Assembly (NCBI RefSeq): GCF_003086295.3
Contig: NC_092051.1
Coordinates: 67,829,772-67,893,771, forward strand
Reading direction: 5' to 3'
DNA length: 64,000 nucleotides
DNA from: Arachis hypogaea
Lineage: Eukaryota > Streptophyta > Magnoliopsida > Fabales > Fabaceae
Every line of letters begins with the position of its first letter. The stretch's first letter is position 1. Below are positions 1 through 12,503 of this stretch, piece by piece. The notes below the pieces were generated by a model. It was not told where the DNA came from. It ran no database searches and saw only the letters and a program-made list of their open reading frames with translations. The position numbers and the translations under genes were made by a program.

Positions 1-378
1 TTCTAGCGCCACGATCTTTTGGAGAGCGCTGCTATGGATGCGCACACGTATAGCACGCGTACGCATCATAAGGGCAAATTCTGAAGGTCATGCGTACGCG
101 TGGGTGACGCGTATGCGTAGATGTGCCAAAATGCAAAATGGTGCGCACGCCTGGGTGACGTGTGCTTGTGGGTGTAAAAGCGCTCCGTTCTCCAAATGAA
201 CGCTACGTTCTCCTGGGAGCATAATTTTGGCTCAATTGATTTCATTCCAAGCCTATTTGAACCACACAAGCATGCAAGCCCACTCATATCACTCAATGAA
301 GGCCACAAGGATCATCTAGAATAGGAATTTTATTTAATTGTAATTTATTTTCAATTTCATTTGTAATTTAGGGAAGCC

Positions 379-386
379 TATATAAA
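379..386 (+). promoter_or_regulatory. R1 5' LTR TATA box (TATATAAA)
   Basis: TATATAAA lies in AGCCTATATAAAGGC, downstream of the palindromic array and upstream of a GA-rich leader, as expected at the U3/R boundary. The same box is at 11364-11371 in the 3' LTR. Transcription start is inferred to lie about 30 bases downstream. Confidence 0.7.
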
Positions 387-1839
387 GGCTTTAGTTTCAT
401 ATTCTGAGGGGGGAATTCTAAATGTCTCACCGACAGTAGGAGTAGGAAGAGAATAGAAGGCTGGAGGATTAGAGACTCCAGAGCTCTCTTGGAGGATGAG
501 AGACTCCAGAGAGCTTAGCATAGTTTGATACACTTTCTTCTCTGCACTTTACATTTCTTTTGTATTGAATTTAGTTTAGCCAATGCAACTTCAGTTTTTG
601 ATAATTCTCTTCTGTAAATTTCCCTTCTACAAATTTTACAATTCAGTTTACAGTGAGCTTCATTTACATTTTTGCAATTTAGATTTCTTGCAATTGTTCT
701 TAGAGCTATGATCCACTGAACCCCAATCATTAGGGGAGGAGCTTTGTTATGATTTACATGATTTAGTGAACTTCTTCTTCTTCTCAATTCATTTGTGTAG
801 CTATAGGATATCCTCTGTTTTAATTGAGATTAATTCACTCCGGAAGGGGGTTTAAATATGTTGAATGCTTGTGTGAACCTCGGAAGGTGAATCATAAGCA
901 TTAGAACTGAGGCTCTATCCTTCACAACTCTCTTGATCAACACCATTCGGGAGGAATTGAGATCTTGAGAGATTGTGTGGCTTATGGATGAGAGACATGC
1001 ACTTAACCTTTTTTCATGACAATTAGATCGAGGAATTGGCAAGAATAATTGTGATTAGAGAGATTGGATTGCCAAGGAATTGGGATCCAATCAATTTTAA
1101 TCTGCCATAGATCTACTCATATAATTGAGAAGGAAGTTGAGACCCATTGGATTCATTGTGGGTTATGATATCTCCAATTGTAACAACCCTAGTTTTTGAA
1201 AATCAAATAATTAGTTATTTGTGATTTATTATATTTGTTGATAACTTTATTTTAAGAAAATTATTTTACTAAAGATAATTAAATACATTTTCATGATAAT
1301 TGAAGTTTAAATTAATTAGAATTTTTATATAATCTTTATTGGATATTTGGTACAATTGAAATTATAAGTTTGATAATTGAAAAATTAGAATAATTGTATA
1401 ATTTAATTTAAATAAATTCTATTTTGAATGAATTATGTTATTAATTTGAACTTCTAAAAATTATTTTATTAGAAATGATTAGATTGATATTTATAAATAC
1501 TTTAAGTTTAAGTCAATTAATATTTATGTACAATTTTTATTATAATTAATTATTTTATAAATTGAAATTAAAGTTTCAGAGATAGAAAAATAATAGAGAT
1601 TTGTATGATCTAATCTAGAAAATTGATATTTGAATTTAAATTGTACTTTACAAAATATAATTAACTTGTTCATTTTATAATGTAAATTAGAAATAATTGA
1701 TTGAACTTAGCAATATATTGATAAATAATGTTCCTAAATATTTTTAATAAAGTATATTTGATTTTAAAATTACTCTACCTTCCAATTTTATCAAAATATC
1801 TATTCATAGCTATCCATTATTCTTTTATAAAATCCTAAT

Positions 1840-2640
1840 TCCTAACCCTAAATTCCCAAATTCCCAAATTGAGAAAACAGAAACCCTAATCTCCTCTAAC
1901 CCTAACAGCCGCTGAAACCCCCTTCCCCCAAACTCAGCAGCTTAGACGCACAAACACTGGAGAAACAATAAACAGAGAGAACGGAGAGTGCAGAGAAAGG
2001 AGAGGGAGGCCGACGCAGTCGCCACCTCCGTCGCATGTCACCATCGGTCATTACTGCTGAGCCGTCGTCGGAAATGGAACCGCGGAGAGAGAGAGCCGTC
2101 CAGCCACCTTGCCAGAGCCATCATTTCTGTGCCGTCACCATTGAAGGAGGAAGCTGTTCATGCCTATCGCAGTCCCATGGAGTCCGCGCTGCCATCGCGA
2201 GTGAGAGAGGGAGGCGTTGCTGCTTGCGCCGCCGCCTTGCCTCCGTCACCGCTGCGATTTCGTTGCTACCGCCGTTGGTTTGCCGTGGAGGAGAGTGGAT
2301 CTGAGGAGAGAGAACTCGAGGAAGAGAAGAACACGAAGAGGAGGAACTGGGATCGTTGCTGTCGCCACCGCTGCTGAAGACTAGCCACCGCGCTGAGCTT
2401 TTACCGTCACCGTTCTGCCCGGCGTCGCCAGCACTGAAGTCGGCCGCTACCACCGTCGATCCTTGTTGGAACTGGTGTTGCTTCTGGAGGTTTGGAAGGG
2501 AGGCTTGCTCGGATCTGCTTCTGGTCCTGGTTCTCGCAGCTGCCGGAGCCTCTGCTACCATCAGAGCTGCCATTGAAGCTATTGATTTGGTTCCAATTCC
2601 TCCATTTTTGAGACCGTGAGCTTTAATCCTTGCTCTGCTT
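1840..2640 (+). other. S1 GC-rich, 5'-UTR-like segment
   Basis: A GC-rich island lies inside AT-rich LTR sequence. It opens with CCCTAA-rich sequence after an AT-rich TTATAAAAT box (about 1814), then runs through CCG- and GAG-rich sequence to GAGACCGTGAGC near 2620, a possible splice donor. Overlapping short frames on both strands have no recognisable domain. It most resembles the leader transcribed from a plant LTR promoter, so I do not call a protein. Confidence 0.45.
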
Positions 2641-5462
2641 CTATCCTATTCCTATGTCTTTCACCTGTTCTAACTAGGGAAACCTATGCTTTTGTTCAGT
2701 GCTGCTACTCTATTTTCCCTGTTTACTGCTAGAACTATCATAAGGGATACTGTTGATGCCATCAGGAAACTGTTAGAGTTACTGTTGTTGCTGATGCGAG
2801 TTAGAACGAAATTGGAGTCATGTTTAATTTTGTGGGTTTCGACTAACTGAGGTAGGGGATTTATTTTTAAAGTTGAACATTTTTAATTTAGAATGCCTAC
2901 AAAGTTATTGGATAAGTGCAAATGGTTAACAATGGTTAAGAATTTCTTAATTAACATGAATGACTTGAAATGCATTTGAAATTAGTTAGTCGTTGTGATT
3001 ATTCTGAGCTGTGATTGAACTTAGATGCTGTTGTGAATAATGATTAATTTAGTGTAACTTATTAAATTGAAATATGCCGAGTTAATTGTTGAACAGCTGT
3101 TGAATGGATAATTGATGAATTGAGTTTGGATTGCTGCTGTGAATGTAATTGGTTTTGTTGTTATGAGAGACTAATTGATAGAAATATGCTTGGTTTGAGG
3201 TTGTGAATTTTGGATTAAGTTTGATGATGTTTTAGTGTTTCAATTGGATTATTGAATTCAGGTTATGCCTGTGAATGTCTTTGGGCTTTGTTGTGAGTGT
3301 TTGAAGCTATAATTGATATTGTTTTCTCTGATTTTGATGGAATTGTTGAAAAGTTCTGACTCTATGTGATTATACTGAATTAGTTGAGTTGTGTGGCTGA
3401 AATTATGATTGGAATGATCGAGATTTTTGATTGGAACTTTGGTTGAATTCATTGATTTTGTGAAATTGAATTATAAATTGTTTGATGAGAGATTATTATG
3501 ATTTCGGTATTTGATGGGTTAAATTGAAATTGCTGTTGTTGAGTTGGTTTACTGTAATGGACTTAGTTAGTGATTAATTGAAGTTGGGCTTAAGGAATAA
3601 TTGGAAGACTGAATCTTAAAATGTTGAACTAATTGCTGAAAATCTGATTTTGAAAATTAAAAGATGACTTTGGAAGTGAATCAGTTATTCAACGATAATC
3701 GAAGTGATATGAGAGTAAAGGCTGAGTAAACTATAATTTTTGTTGGGATTCAATTTTGAGAAGTTTGAATTAACTATAGAACTAGTTATGATTTTTCAAA
3801 GTTAAAATGTAAAACTTGATTTTCTGCATTACTTTTAAATGAAGCCGGAGACTTTGAAAATCTATAACTAATTCTGTGATGATTGGAATTGTGTGGGACC
3901 AAGTCTGGATTAAGCTTTAGAATATAGGAAGCTGGACTGGTGAATTTGAGCCTTTTTCATTAAGTTTATGATTTACGGTGAATTTTTGAGTTAGGAATGT
4001 CAAATCTGATTTTCTGCAGAACGCTTAACACAGCAGCAACTTGTTTCCTCTATTAAAAATTCTCTAGTTTGAATTTTAAAATAGAACCAATTTTAAATGA
4101 AATTCTGGTCCTAATACTTTAATTTCATAAAAATTTAGAATTTTTAGAGTTGCGGTTTTAAAGATATGGATTTTTAAAGTAAGATGTACTATGCAGTAAA
4201 AATCAGGTTTTGTTTTCTAAGTTAGTAACATTGAGAGTTTATAATTTTTAATTCTGGAAAGATATTGAGATACAATCAATTGGAGGTGAAATTTGAGTAT
4301 GTTTAATATATATGATTTAAATTTCAGGATTTTCCATGTTTTAGTGAGTTATGGGACTTGAAAGAGGTTGTGTTCAATAATTTGTAAAACAGACTTCAGC
4401 AGAAAATTACTTAACTTCCAAGCTACGTAACTCCTTCATTAAAAATGGTATGACCCTGGAATCAGTTGAGAAAGAAATTTGGATAAGTTATGTTTAACTA
4501 AATCAATTTTTAAGGTTGTTGGATTTAATTTGGATTTTATATGAAATTTCGAATGTTGTACACTGTTGCTGTCTTCTGGTTTTAAGGCACTACAGAGCAG
4601 TCACAGTTTTGCTTATATTCCCGAAGCTGGAGCCAGGAAAAACTGTGATTTTTGGTTTAATAGGAAGCTTAATCCGAGACAGACGCGTGGATATAAGGTT
4701 TGCGTAATTCCAAATTCGTTTGATATTTTTAAAATAAAACTGAAATTAGACTGTCGATGTTGTTTTGGTGATTACTTGGATATAGAATTTGAGAAATAGA
4801 TTTTCTATACTATTATCAAATATTTTTGAGAATATATATTATTGTGGCAATTTTTGAGAAAGGTTTGATGAGATGTTGAGAAAGAGGGAACCCGTAAGGG
4901 TGGTTAAGTCCGGGTTTTAGGGGAAGTACTGTCAAAATTTTATAAAAATCTGAGGTTTTATTCAAAAAGTCATTTTAAAAGATTTGAACTTGAAAAATTA
5001 TATTATTTGCGTTTTATCTAAATAAGAGAAGAATTATACTATTTAGAATTTGGAATTATCAAGGAAAGGTTTATGTTTCAAGTTTGAATTATTTAAGAAA
5101 GGAATTATGTTTTGAATTCAATTTAATATGAAAAAAAGTTATGCTTTGGGCTTGAAATAGTGGATTACTTTTCAGGAGTTTGGTGAATTTTATAATATTT
5201 GAATCCAAATGATAAAGAGAAATGGTTTGAGCCAAGATATTGTAAAAGTGAAAGATGTAAAGTTTATATAGTATGATTGAACAGAGAAAGAAAGAGGTAC
5301 TGCATAAGAATGTGAAAGTGATGATGAATAATAAGAATGATAATAAATGATGGTAATGAGAATGTTTATGTGATGATCTACTGCGTGAAGGCAGTCAGAT
5401 AGATAGTGGTGCGACCACTGAGAATGCTTTCCTGTGGTACAGATCCATATTTTAATTATGTA

Positions 5463-5645
5463 AGGCAGAGGGGTTATTTCCTGCTACAGAAGTACTGTGA
5501 CCACCTATTCCATTTCTGTAGTCGCAGAGGGGATATTTCCTATATACAGAAGGTGTGTCGGCATACATCCCTGCAGTGGCAGATGTGTTATTTCCTGCGT
5601 ACAGTGGACCCTGTGGTGGCAGAGGGGTTATTTCCTGTACACAGG
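5463..5645 (+). repeat. S1 short tandem repeat, four diverged units
   Basis: Variants of GCAGAGGGGTTATTTCCTG recur near 5465, 5524, 5579 and 5620, each followed by a TACAG-type stretch. Spacing is 40-60 bases. The unit lies before a conserved GGGTTACGTCGGGAGCGGGT segment near 5690. Confidence 0.7.
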
Positions 5646-6932
5646 GGTATAGCCAACTGGAAAGCCATACCCGTTTCAGCTGCTTCGGGTTACGTCGGGA
5701 GCGGGTAGAAACCGATAAATGAGCTCATTACCTGCACTAGGGCTAGACATGCATCATCTTTGTTTGTCCATTTGCATTTGATTGGGTTTGCTCGTTGTAC
5801 TTCCCTGTGATTGTGCTGTTTGCCTGGCTGTGGCTTGTTTGTACGTTGAATTGAATCTCTTGTTAGTGCTATTAGTTGATGAATATATGAAGGTGATTAA
5901 GAATTGACGTTTTGAGTGAAAATTAAGTATGTGACTGATAGATGGTTAATGTGACTAATTTCATATTTAGAATTTGTTTTGAGTTTAGAGATTTTGAAGG
6001 AGGTAATTAATTAGCTAAAGTAAAACTAAAAGTATTTCCAAAAAAAAATTGATTGATAAAAATATAGTTTCCTTGAGTATGTTAATTATTTGCATTTTAT
6101 TTTATTACTTTTACGGCATTCCCATTCCCTACTGAGAACGTGTGGTTTGTTCTCACCCCAAAAATCCTCCACCTTTTCAGTGACACAGGTTCGAAGACAC
6201 AGTGTGAAGCTGTGGGCGATTATAGAATTTATTTATGAGTTAAGTGTAAGTTAATTTGCTTTCATAGAGTTCCCTCGCCCTTATTGCTTACGATTTTTAT
6301 TTTATACAGAGGGATAGGATTTGTATCTGAGTTTTATTTGAAATTTTTTTTGTATGACAGATATTATTATTAATAATTATGTGATTATTATTACTTTGAA
6401 ATGTTTGATATAAGATTTTGATAATCAAAAACAAAATTTTTTCTGGAATTTTTTTAAAAACTGAAACGCAAAATCGAACTAAAGGCTCAATAGTAAATAG
6501 TTAATAAAGGAAAGCAGGTTGGTAACGCCTCACTTTCGGTACGATCATGACGTTCTGGAAGTTGGGTCGTTACACCAATCCCTGATGAGTTTTTCTTTCT
6601 GTTAATTGTCCCTGAGTTCAATGTGATTTACTGCTTCCTTAATTTCCCTGCACCCAAAGCTCTTTACATTTTGATGCAATTTACTTTTCTTGCCATTTAA
6701 GTTTCTGCCATTTAGTTTCAGCACTTTAAATTCCTTGCAATTCATATTCTGCTGATTCAATTTCACTCAAGTCACCACTGTTAGCTTAACTAGACTAATC
6801 ACCATACTAAAGTTGCTTGATCTATCAATCCCTATGGGATCGACCTCACTTTCGTGAGTTTTACTACCTGATGCGACCTGATACACTTGCCGGTTAGTTT
6901 GTGTGGAATCGATTTTCCCTCATCATGTTTTT

Positions 6933-6951
6933 TGTGCCGTTGCCGGGGATT
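6933..6951 (+). promoter_or_regulatory. R1 primer binding site, tRNA-Asp type
   Basis: TGTGCCGTTGCCGGGGAT lies seven bases after the LTR end and complements the 3' end of plant tRNA-Asp (expected TGGCGCCGTTGCCGGGGA) with one mismatch. This is where reverse transcription would be primed. Confidence 0.85.
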
Positions 6952-7098
6952 GATTTAGATCGACAATGATTATGGGGGTGATAAATCTAGATTAATCATT
7001 TTTCTTTGTTTTTGTCATTTAAGTTCTTTTAATTCCTTGTTTTCTCTTTACACTGAGATGTTTGTATTTTTGCCTCACTAAAAATTCTCATTTGAGAC

Positions 7099-8531
7099 AT
7101 GAATTTCAATTCTCTTTGGTGATTATGTTTTACAAAATTTAAATGGAGTTCAACTCATATCTTGATTAAACAAATTTAATGGGATATTGCCCACCATCAC
7201 CAAATGATTATTCTAATGGTGGTTGGGAATATCACCAAGAAATGACAGATTATGAGCAATCCACCCAGTGGGGATATACTCCAGGGACACAAAATGGTCA
7301 GGACAATTCCATGAGATACTACCCAACACCAAAAAATGATTCATGTCATTATGCTAATGGTGGATAGGAATATCAACAAAGAATGAGGGAGTATGAACAA
7401 TCAAGTGAAATGAACTACTTTCCAGAGCAACAAAGTGACTCATATTGTTATAACACTGACACAAATTATGGCTGGGAAGGGAATTTCAATGTTTCATTTT
7501 CTGTTCATCAAGAAACATCATCATTTGATTGTGCTGTCAATATATTCATGCAAGATTGCTCTCCAAGGCCACAAAATGATCCATACACTGATGAATACAA
7601 CAACTACTCAAGTTGTGGATGGGAGGATCAAAACCAAATAGCATTCAATAGTCCATACTCCACCTATCAAGAGTCATCATCACTTGAGAGTACCTTCAAT
7701 GCATTCATGCAACATTTTCCAACCCCAACTCCCAGTTTTTCATTTAAAGATTCTTCATCACTTGACTACCTCTCAACACAAAATTCCTTCCAAAACTCAC
7801 AACCCACTCAAACTTCCCTGAACCAAAGACTCTTAAAGCTTGAGTCCATGCTTGAAAGATATGAAGAGGAGACGAGAAAATCTTGGGAAGAACAAGAAAC
7901 CTCTGTCAAAAACATGGAAGTGGTTTTAGACTAATTGTTGAGTGCAAAGGAGGAAGTGGAATAGCAAGATGAAGAGGTCCCTGTACCAAATGAAACTTCA
8001 ATAGAGAAGGAGGTTCTGGAGGTATTTGAACCTGTAACTCCATATCCACAGAAGCTACTTGAGGTGATAGAAGAACATGAAAATTCACTCCCAAAGAACT
8101 CAATGGAAAATCATGACGAAGAAAGAGAGGAAGACAATCAAGGAAGTACACATTCAATTGAAGCAGAGAGCTACATAAAAGAAGGGTTCATTGAACCATG
8201 AATTCAAGAGGCTTTTGATAAAGAAGACACTCCAACCATCACACAACACCCAAGTCTTGATATCCAAGAAGTGAAGGCAACTAACAATAACACCGAAAAG
8301 AGGATTGTGACCAATCTACAATTGATTATATCCATAAAGAAGAAAAGGTCATCTGCAAGCAATCTAACCCCTGATCTAGCAAGCAAGTTCAATCTAGCAA
8401 ATAACAAAAGAAAGCTTGCTGAGAAGAGACCAAGAAAGGGGACACTGACTGACTCTTCTCTCCTCTTGAGGTCATTCCTCTTAACAAACTGGAAGAAGAG
8501 GAAGAAAGTTGAGAACAACATGTCAAGGTAA
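7099..8531 (+). pseudogene. R1 ORF1, broken gag-position protein of unknown family
   Basis: One frame can be followed from the ATG at 7099 (early frameshift) to the TAA at 8529-8531. In-frame stops are TAG 7365, TAA 7932, TAG 7962 and TGA 8199. The N-terminal half is Tyr/Gln/Asn-rich with repeats of the type NYSSCGWEDQNQ. A short coiled-coil-like stretch follows (LNQRLLKLESMLERYEEE), then an acidic segment and a very basic C-terminus (KKKRS, KRKLAEKRPRKG, NWKKRKK). Homologous frames lie in R4 (19459-20432) and R12 (62067-63275). The position after the primer site and the basic tail suggest a gag-like nucleic-acid-binding protein, but I recognise no gag, zinc-knuckle or protease motif. Confidence 0.75.
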
Positions 8532-8568
8532 TGACATTAAAAGAGCACTTGTTGGGAGGCAACCCAAC
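8522..8568 (+). promoter_or_regulatory. R1 hairpins I and II after ORF1
   Basis: Hairpin I is GTCA-AGGTAA-TGAC (8522-8535); the ORF1 stop codon lies in its loop. Hairpin II is GTTGGG-AGGCAA-CCCAAC (8551-8568). The pair recurs in the same order in R3, R5, R6, R7, R10, R11 and R12 with paired stem changes. Function is unknown; a packaging, export or translation signal is possible. Confidence 0.7.
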
Positions 8569-10304
8569 CTTAGGTAACATTTCATTTCTTTGCTTTGTTT
8601 ATTTTCTCTCTTTGCTTTGTTTATTTTCAAATAAAATTAGCATATGATTACATTCTAAGTTTGGTGTTTCCCTACAACAATCTATTTTTTATCTTTCTGG
8701 ATGATTGCATCAATTTCAAGAGAAAGTGTCACACTAAGTTTGGTGTGCCACTTATTTTTTTATGCAATGAATCCAGCAACACCACTTGTTTGTATAATCA
8801 TAATGCCTTTGCAGTATTATCTTTCTTTTGGTGTGGCACTTTTTCTTTCTCTTGGTTTTAGTCATTCTTTTGTTTTTGATACTTTCTTTTATTTTTCTCC
8901 TTAACTATTTTTATTAATACCTCACCAAGATATCCTTTCTCGTGACGGACTTTTCGCTTGGTGATTGTGTTATTAGCGTAGAACAGTTTCCTTTGTTTAG
9001 TTTTAGTTCAAATAAATTGACATGTGATTGCATTCTAAGTTTGGTGTTGCTATGTAACAAAAAATTTATTTCCAATCTTTACTGGATACTTTCATCAATT
9101 CCAAGTGAAAGTGTCACACTAAGTTTGGTATGCCATTTATCTTTTATGCAATGTATCATGCACACCCTCTTAGTTTTGCAACCACATTGTCCATGTTTTC
9201 TGTCTTGTGCCTTTATTGTATCTTTAATCTCTGCTTGATTAAGTACATGCATTACTCACATTTTATTGTGTAGAACACTCATGATCCATCATAGCCCCCA
9301 TCACCACTGTTTTAATTATTGCTTGAGGATAAGCAAGCATTCTAAGGCTGGTGTAGGAAGGGGAAGAATGGGAGGAAAAGGACAACAACAGTAAAGATGA
9401 ACTACAAGGTGGTAAAGTTCTTTTTCCTCTTATTTGTTTCCAATACTTTAAAGTGCATGATTGTCTTCTATTTTCTTTGTATGCATGTGTGTTGTGAATA
9501 AGTATAGTTTGATTGCTAAATTGTAACATGTTGCTGTGACATTATGACTACCATCTTGAATTTTGTGAGTTCAAAAGTAATAAAGTATCATGATCATAAA
9601 CAAACAAGGAATTAAAGAAGAAGTTAGCATGAGCTTAAAAGTATTGGAAGGCTAGCATGATTGTTGTTGCTCAATTGCATTTGAATTTTTTTAACTGAAG
9701 TTTTCATCTAGGACATTTTATGAAATTTTTGGAAATCATGAAAACCTTGAAGGAAGCAAATGCAAATAAGGCAAGAAAAAGAAAAGTGAAAAAAATGAGA
9801 AAGCTGAAGGCTCTGAGTACCAATGACAATTCATTTGTTAAGTACTTGTGGTGTTTACGTATCAGGCAAAAAGCTTGAAAACAAAACACTTAGAAGTCAA
9901 GGCTAGGCTCAAGTGCAAAAACACTCCCTCAAAGCTCAAGGCTCTGAGAATCAATGATTAGAGAGTAAAGAAAAGAAACAAATAAGCTTAAAGAAGTCCT
10001 CTAATTAAATGCTTGTGGTGCTTATGTATCAAGTGGTAATACTTGAAAACAAAGAATTTAGAGTTATAGCTTTGTTTTCAACTCATAGGGCAAAGCACCC
10101 AAAAGGAGAAGCTAAGAAGAGAATGAAAAGCTTGCTTCAAGGAAGAAATATAAAGAAAAGATTTCATAAAATGAGCTAGATAAAAACATCAATCATTTGA
10201 ATTTCTTTTGTGATTGTTGCATGCATAGAAAACTAGGTAACCATGGACATCAACTTGCTATTCTTCTCACCTTGGGTTGTCAAAATTTACTGCATGATTC
10301 TTTG
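8569..10304 (+). other. R1 3' non-coding region with repeated CTAAGTTTGGTGT motif
   Basis: There is no supported gene. Variants of CTAAGTTTGGTGT occur near 8655, 8734, 9033, 9118 and 9339, echoing the sequence before the 3' LTR. The 9339 copy follows a hairpin TTGCTTG-AGGA-TAAGCAA (9319-9336). Around 9900-10080, diverged direct repeats carry the phrase AAGGCTCTGAG and a CTTGTGGTGTTTACGTATCA type sentence. Confidence 0.6.
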
Positions 10305-10341
10305 CTTGCTTGGGGACAAGCAAGATTTAAGTTTGGTGTTG
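10305..10341 (+). promoter_or_regulatory. R1 hairpin III and polypurine-tract region
   Basis: CTTGCTTG-GGGA-CAAGCAAG (10305-10324) is a perfect 8-bp stem with a four-base loop. It is followed by ATTTAAGTTTGGTGTTG and then the LTR start TGATGACAAG at 10342. The position fits the plus-strand primer region, although the tract is interrupted by T residues, unlike a classic polypurine tract. Confidence 0.7.
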
Positions 10342-12503
10342 TGATGACAAGTCATTTTGTGCATGTTTTACTAGCAATTTTTATCTGTTTTTACTTGGTT
10401 TTCATGCATTTTTAGGAAATAAGTAAATGCTTGGATGAGAAATTCATGCTTGTGATGATTCAATCAAACATTGTTGATTTTATGCATTTTCATGAGATTT
10501 TTACAAGATTTAGTTGATAATATGAATGATGCAAGATTTGATGATTATGCCAAGGCTTTGATGTATCTGTTTGGTTGATGACAGGCAAGAAAGAAGCAAA
10601 AAAGCACAAAATAAGCTCAAAAGAAGAATTTTGGACACACTTTGAAGTTTGAGCACGCTTTGGAACCTTGGGCCACGCTTTTAAAAGCATGGCCCATGAT
10701 TTAAAAATAATGAGCGCTCTTGGCGCGAGAGCACTCCGTTTGTTGTCAAAGAGCGCTTACGATAGTAGACGAAGAAAAATTCGCAAGTGACGCGTACGCG
10801 TAGGCCACGCATACGTGTCGAAGTGACAATTCTGAAAGACCACGCGTACGCATGCATGACACGTACACGTGGGTGTGGCATCTGTGAAGATCCACGCGAA
10901 TGCGTGGATGGAGCGGCTGCGTGGAATTGCTTTTTGAAGATCCTCGCGTATGCATAGGGGAAGCATATGCATGGAGAGCGCTCTTATTTCGAGCGCTATG
11001 CTCTTTTGGAGAGCGCTGCTATGGTCGCGCACGCGTATAACACGCGTACGCGTCATAAGGGCAAATTCTGAAGGTCACGCGTACGCGTGGGTAACGCGTA
11101 TGCATGGATGTGCCAAAATGCAAAATGGCGCTCACACGTGGGTGACGTGTGCACGTGGGTGTAAAAGCACTTCGTTCTCCAAATTAACGCCACGTTCTCC
11201 TGGGAGCAGAATTCTGGCTCAATTGATTTCATTCAAAGCCCGTTTGAACCACAAGCAAGCAAGCCCACTCATATCACTCAATGAAGGCCACAATGATCAT
11301 CTAGAATAGGAATTTTATTTAATTGTAATTTGTTTTCAATTTCATTTGTAATTTAGGGAAGCCTATATAAAGGCTTTAGTTTTATATTCTGAGGGGGGAA
11401 TTCTAAAAGGCTCTCATGGACAGTAGGAGTAGGAGGAGAATAGAAGGCTGGAGGATTAGAGACTCCAGAGCTCTCTTGGAGGATTAGAGACTCCAGAGAG
11501 CTTAGCATAGTTTGACATTTCTTGCATTTTACATTTCTTTTGTATTGAATTTAGTTTAGCCAATGCAATTTCAGTTTCTGATAATTCTCTTCTGCAATTT
11601 TTCCTTCTACAAATCTTACAATTCAGTTTTCAGTGAGCTTGATTTACATTTCTGCAACTTAGATTTCTTGCAATTGTTCTTAGAGCTATGATCCACTGAA
11701 CCCCAATCATTAGGGGAGGAGCTCTGTTATGATTCACATAATTTAGTGAACTTCTTCTTCTTCTAAATTCATTTGTGTAGCTATAGGATATCCTCTATTT
11801 TAATTGAGATTAATTCACTCCGGAAGGGGGTTTGAATCTGTTGAATGCTTGTGTGAGCCTCCGAAGGTGAATCATGAGCATTAGAACTGAGGCTCTATCC
11901 TTCACAACTCTCTTGATCAACACCATTCAGGGGGAATTGAGATCTTGAGAGATTGTGTGGCTTATGTTTGAGATACATGCACTTAACCTCTTCTCATGAC
12001 AATTAGATCAATGAATTGGCAAGATTGATTGTGATTAGAGAGATTAGATTTCCAAGGAATTGGGATCCAATCAATTTCAATCTTCCATAGATCTACTCAT
12101 ATAATTGAGAAGGAAGTTGAGACCCATTGGATTCATTGTGGATTATGATATCTCCAATCCCTGATGAGTTTTTCTTTCTATTAATTGTCCCTGAGTTCAC
12201 TGTGATTTACTGCTTCCTTAATTTCCCTGCACCCAAAGCCCTTTACATTTGATGCAATTTACTTTTCTTGGCATTTAAGTTTCTTCCATTTACTTTCAGC
12301 ACTTTAAATTCCTTGCAATTCATATTCTGCTGATTCAATTTCACTCAATTCACCACTGTTAGCTTAACTAGACTAATCACCATACTAAAGTTGCTGTATC
12401 CATCAATTCCCGTGGGATCGACCTCAATTTCATGAGTTTTACTACTTGATACGATCCGGTACACTTGTCGGTTAGTTTGTGTGGAATCGATTTTCCCTCA
12501 TCA
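10342..12503 (+). repeat. R1 3' LTR (2162 bp)
   Basis: The LTR begins TGATGACAAG after the purine-rich region and ends CCCTCATCA, giving TGATG...CATCA ends. It carries a TATATAAA box at 11364-11371 and the ACGCGT array at 10780-11160. It joins directly to R2 gag at 12504. Confidence 0.92.
10640..11165 (+). repeat. R1 LTR palindromic array (GAGCGC and ACGCGTACGCGT words)
   Basis: Upstream of the TATA box are irregular repeats of self-complementary words, GACGCGTACGCGTGGGTGACG and GAGCGCT being the commonest. The matching part of the 5' LTR is at about 25-185. Short overlapping frames on both strands here are by-products of the repeat. Confidence 0.8.

Larger units (their letters stand above)
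1179..6574 (+). mobile_element. S1: solo LTR (about 5.4 kb), Tekay/Del-like chromovirus type
   Basis: The insert begins TGTAACAACCC and ends GGGTCGTTACA, near-perfect terminal inverted repeats of the TG...CA type. It is flanked by the 5-bp duplication CCAAT (1174-1178 and 6575-6579). The uninterrupted R1 3' LTR shows the empty site at about 12157. No second LTR copy, primer site or ORF for gag or pol is visible inside, so it reads as one LTR left by LTR-LTR recombination. The end sequence and the repeated GCAGAGGGGTTATTTCCTG unit are what I recognise from long legume Ty3/gypsy chromovirus LTRs. The class is inference from memory; the solo structure is directly supported. Confidence 0.82.
1..6925 (+). 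repeat. R1 5' LTR (partial, split by S1)
   Basis: Positions 1-1178 and 6575-6925 align continuously with 10990-12503 of the 3' LTR. Shared landmarks are the ACGCGT array, the TATATAAA box, the region around TCTCCAATCCCTGATGAG, and the end GTGTGGAATCGATTTTCCCT followed by CATCA. Removing 1179-6574 plus one copy of CCAAT restores the match to the 3' LTR. The first roughly 650 bases of the LTR lie to the left of the window. Confidence 0.9.
1..12503 (+). mobile_element. R1: non-autonomous LTR retrotransposon, 5' end outside window
   Basis: Two copies of one LTR flank an internal region with a tRNA-Asp type primer site, one broken ORF, three hairpin motifs and a purine-rich tract. The left LTR is cut by the window edge and interrupted by solo LTR S1. 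The right LTR ends in CCCTCATCA at 12503, where it enters the gag gene of R2. No polymerase is present, so mobility would have needed enzymes from another element. Its own TSD cannot be tested because the left end is missing. Confidence 0.9.

Noticed and set aside
1988..2619. Overlapping GC-rich frames on both strands as a host gene
   Set aside because: No domain or consistent codon pattern; frames overlap on both strands and lie inside solo LTR S1. Kept only as a leader-like segment.
1179..6574. S1 as a DNA transposon with terminal inverted repeats
   Set aside because: TG...CA ends, a 5-bp duplication and family-specific LTR words fit a solo LTR better, and no transposase is seen.
10681..11309. 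Frames of 66-119 codons in the R1 LTR
   Set aside because: They cross the ACGCGT array on both strands and read as repeats of the same few residues.
12377..12503. Continuation of R2 gag to 12377
   Set aside because: The last 42 codons come from the R1 LTR read through by chance; gag similarity ends at 12504.
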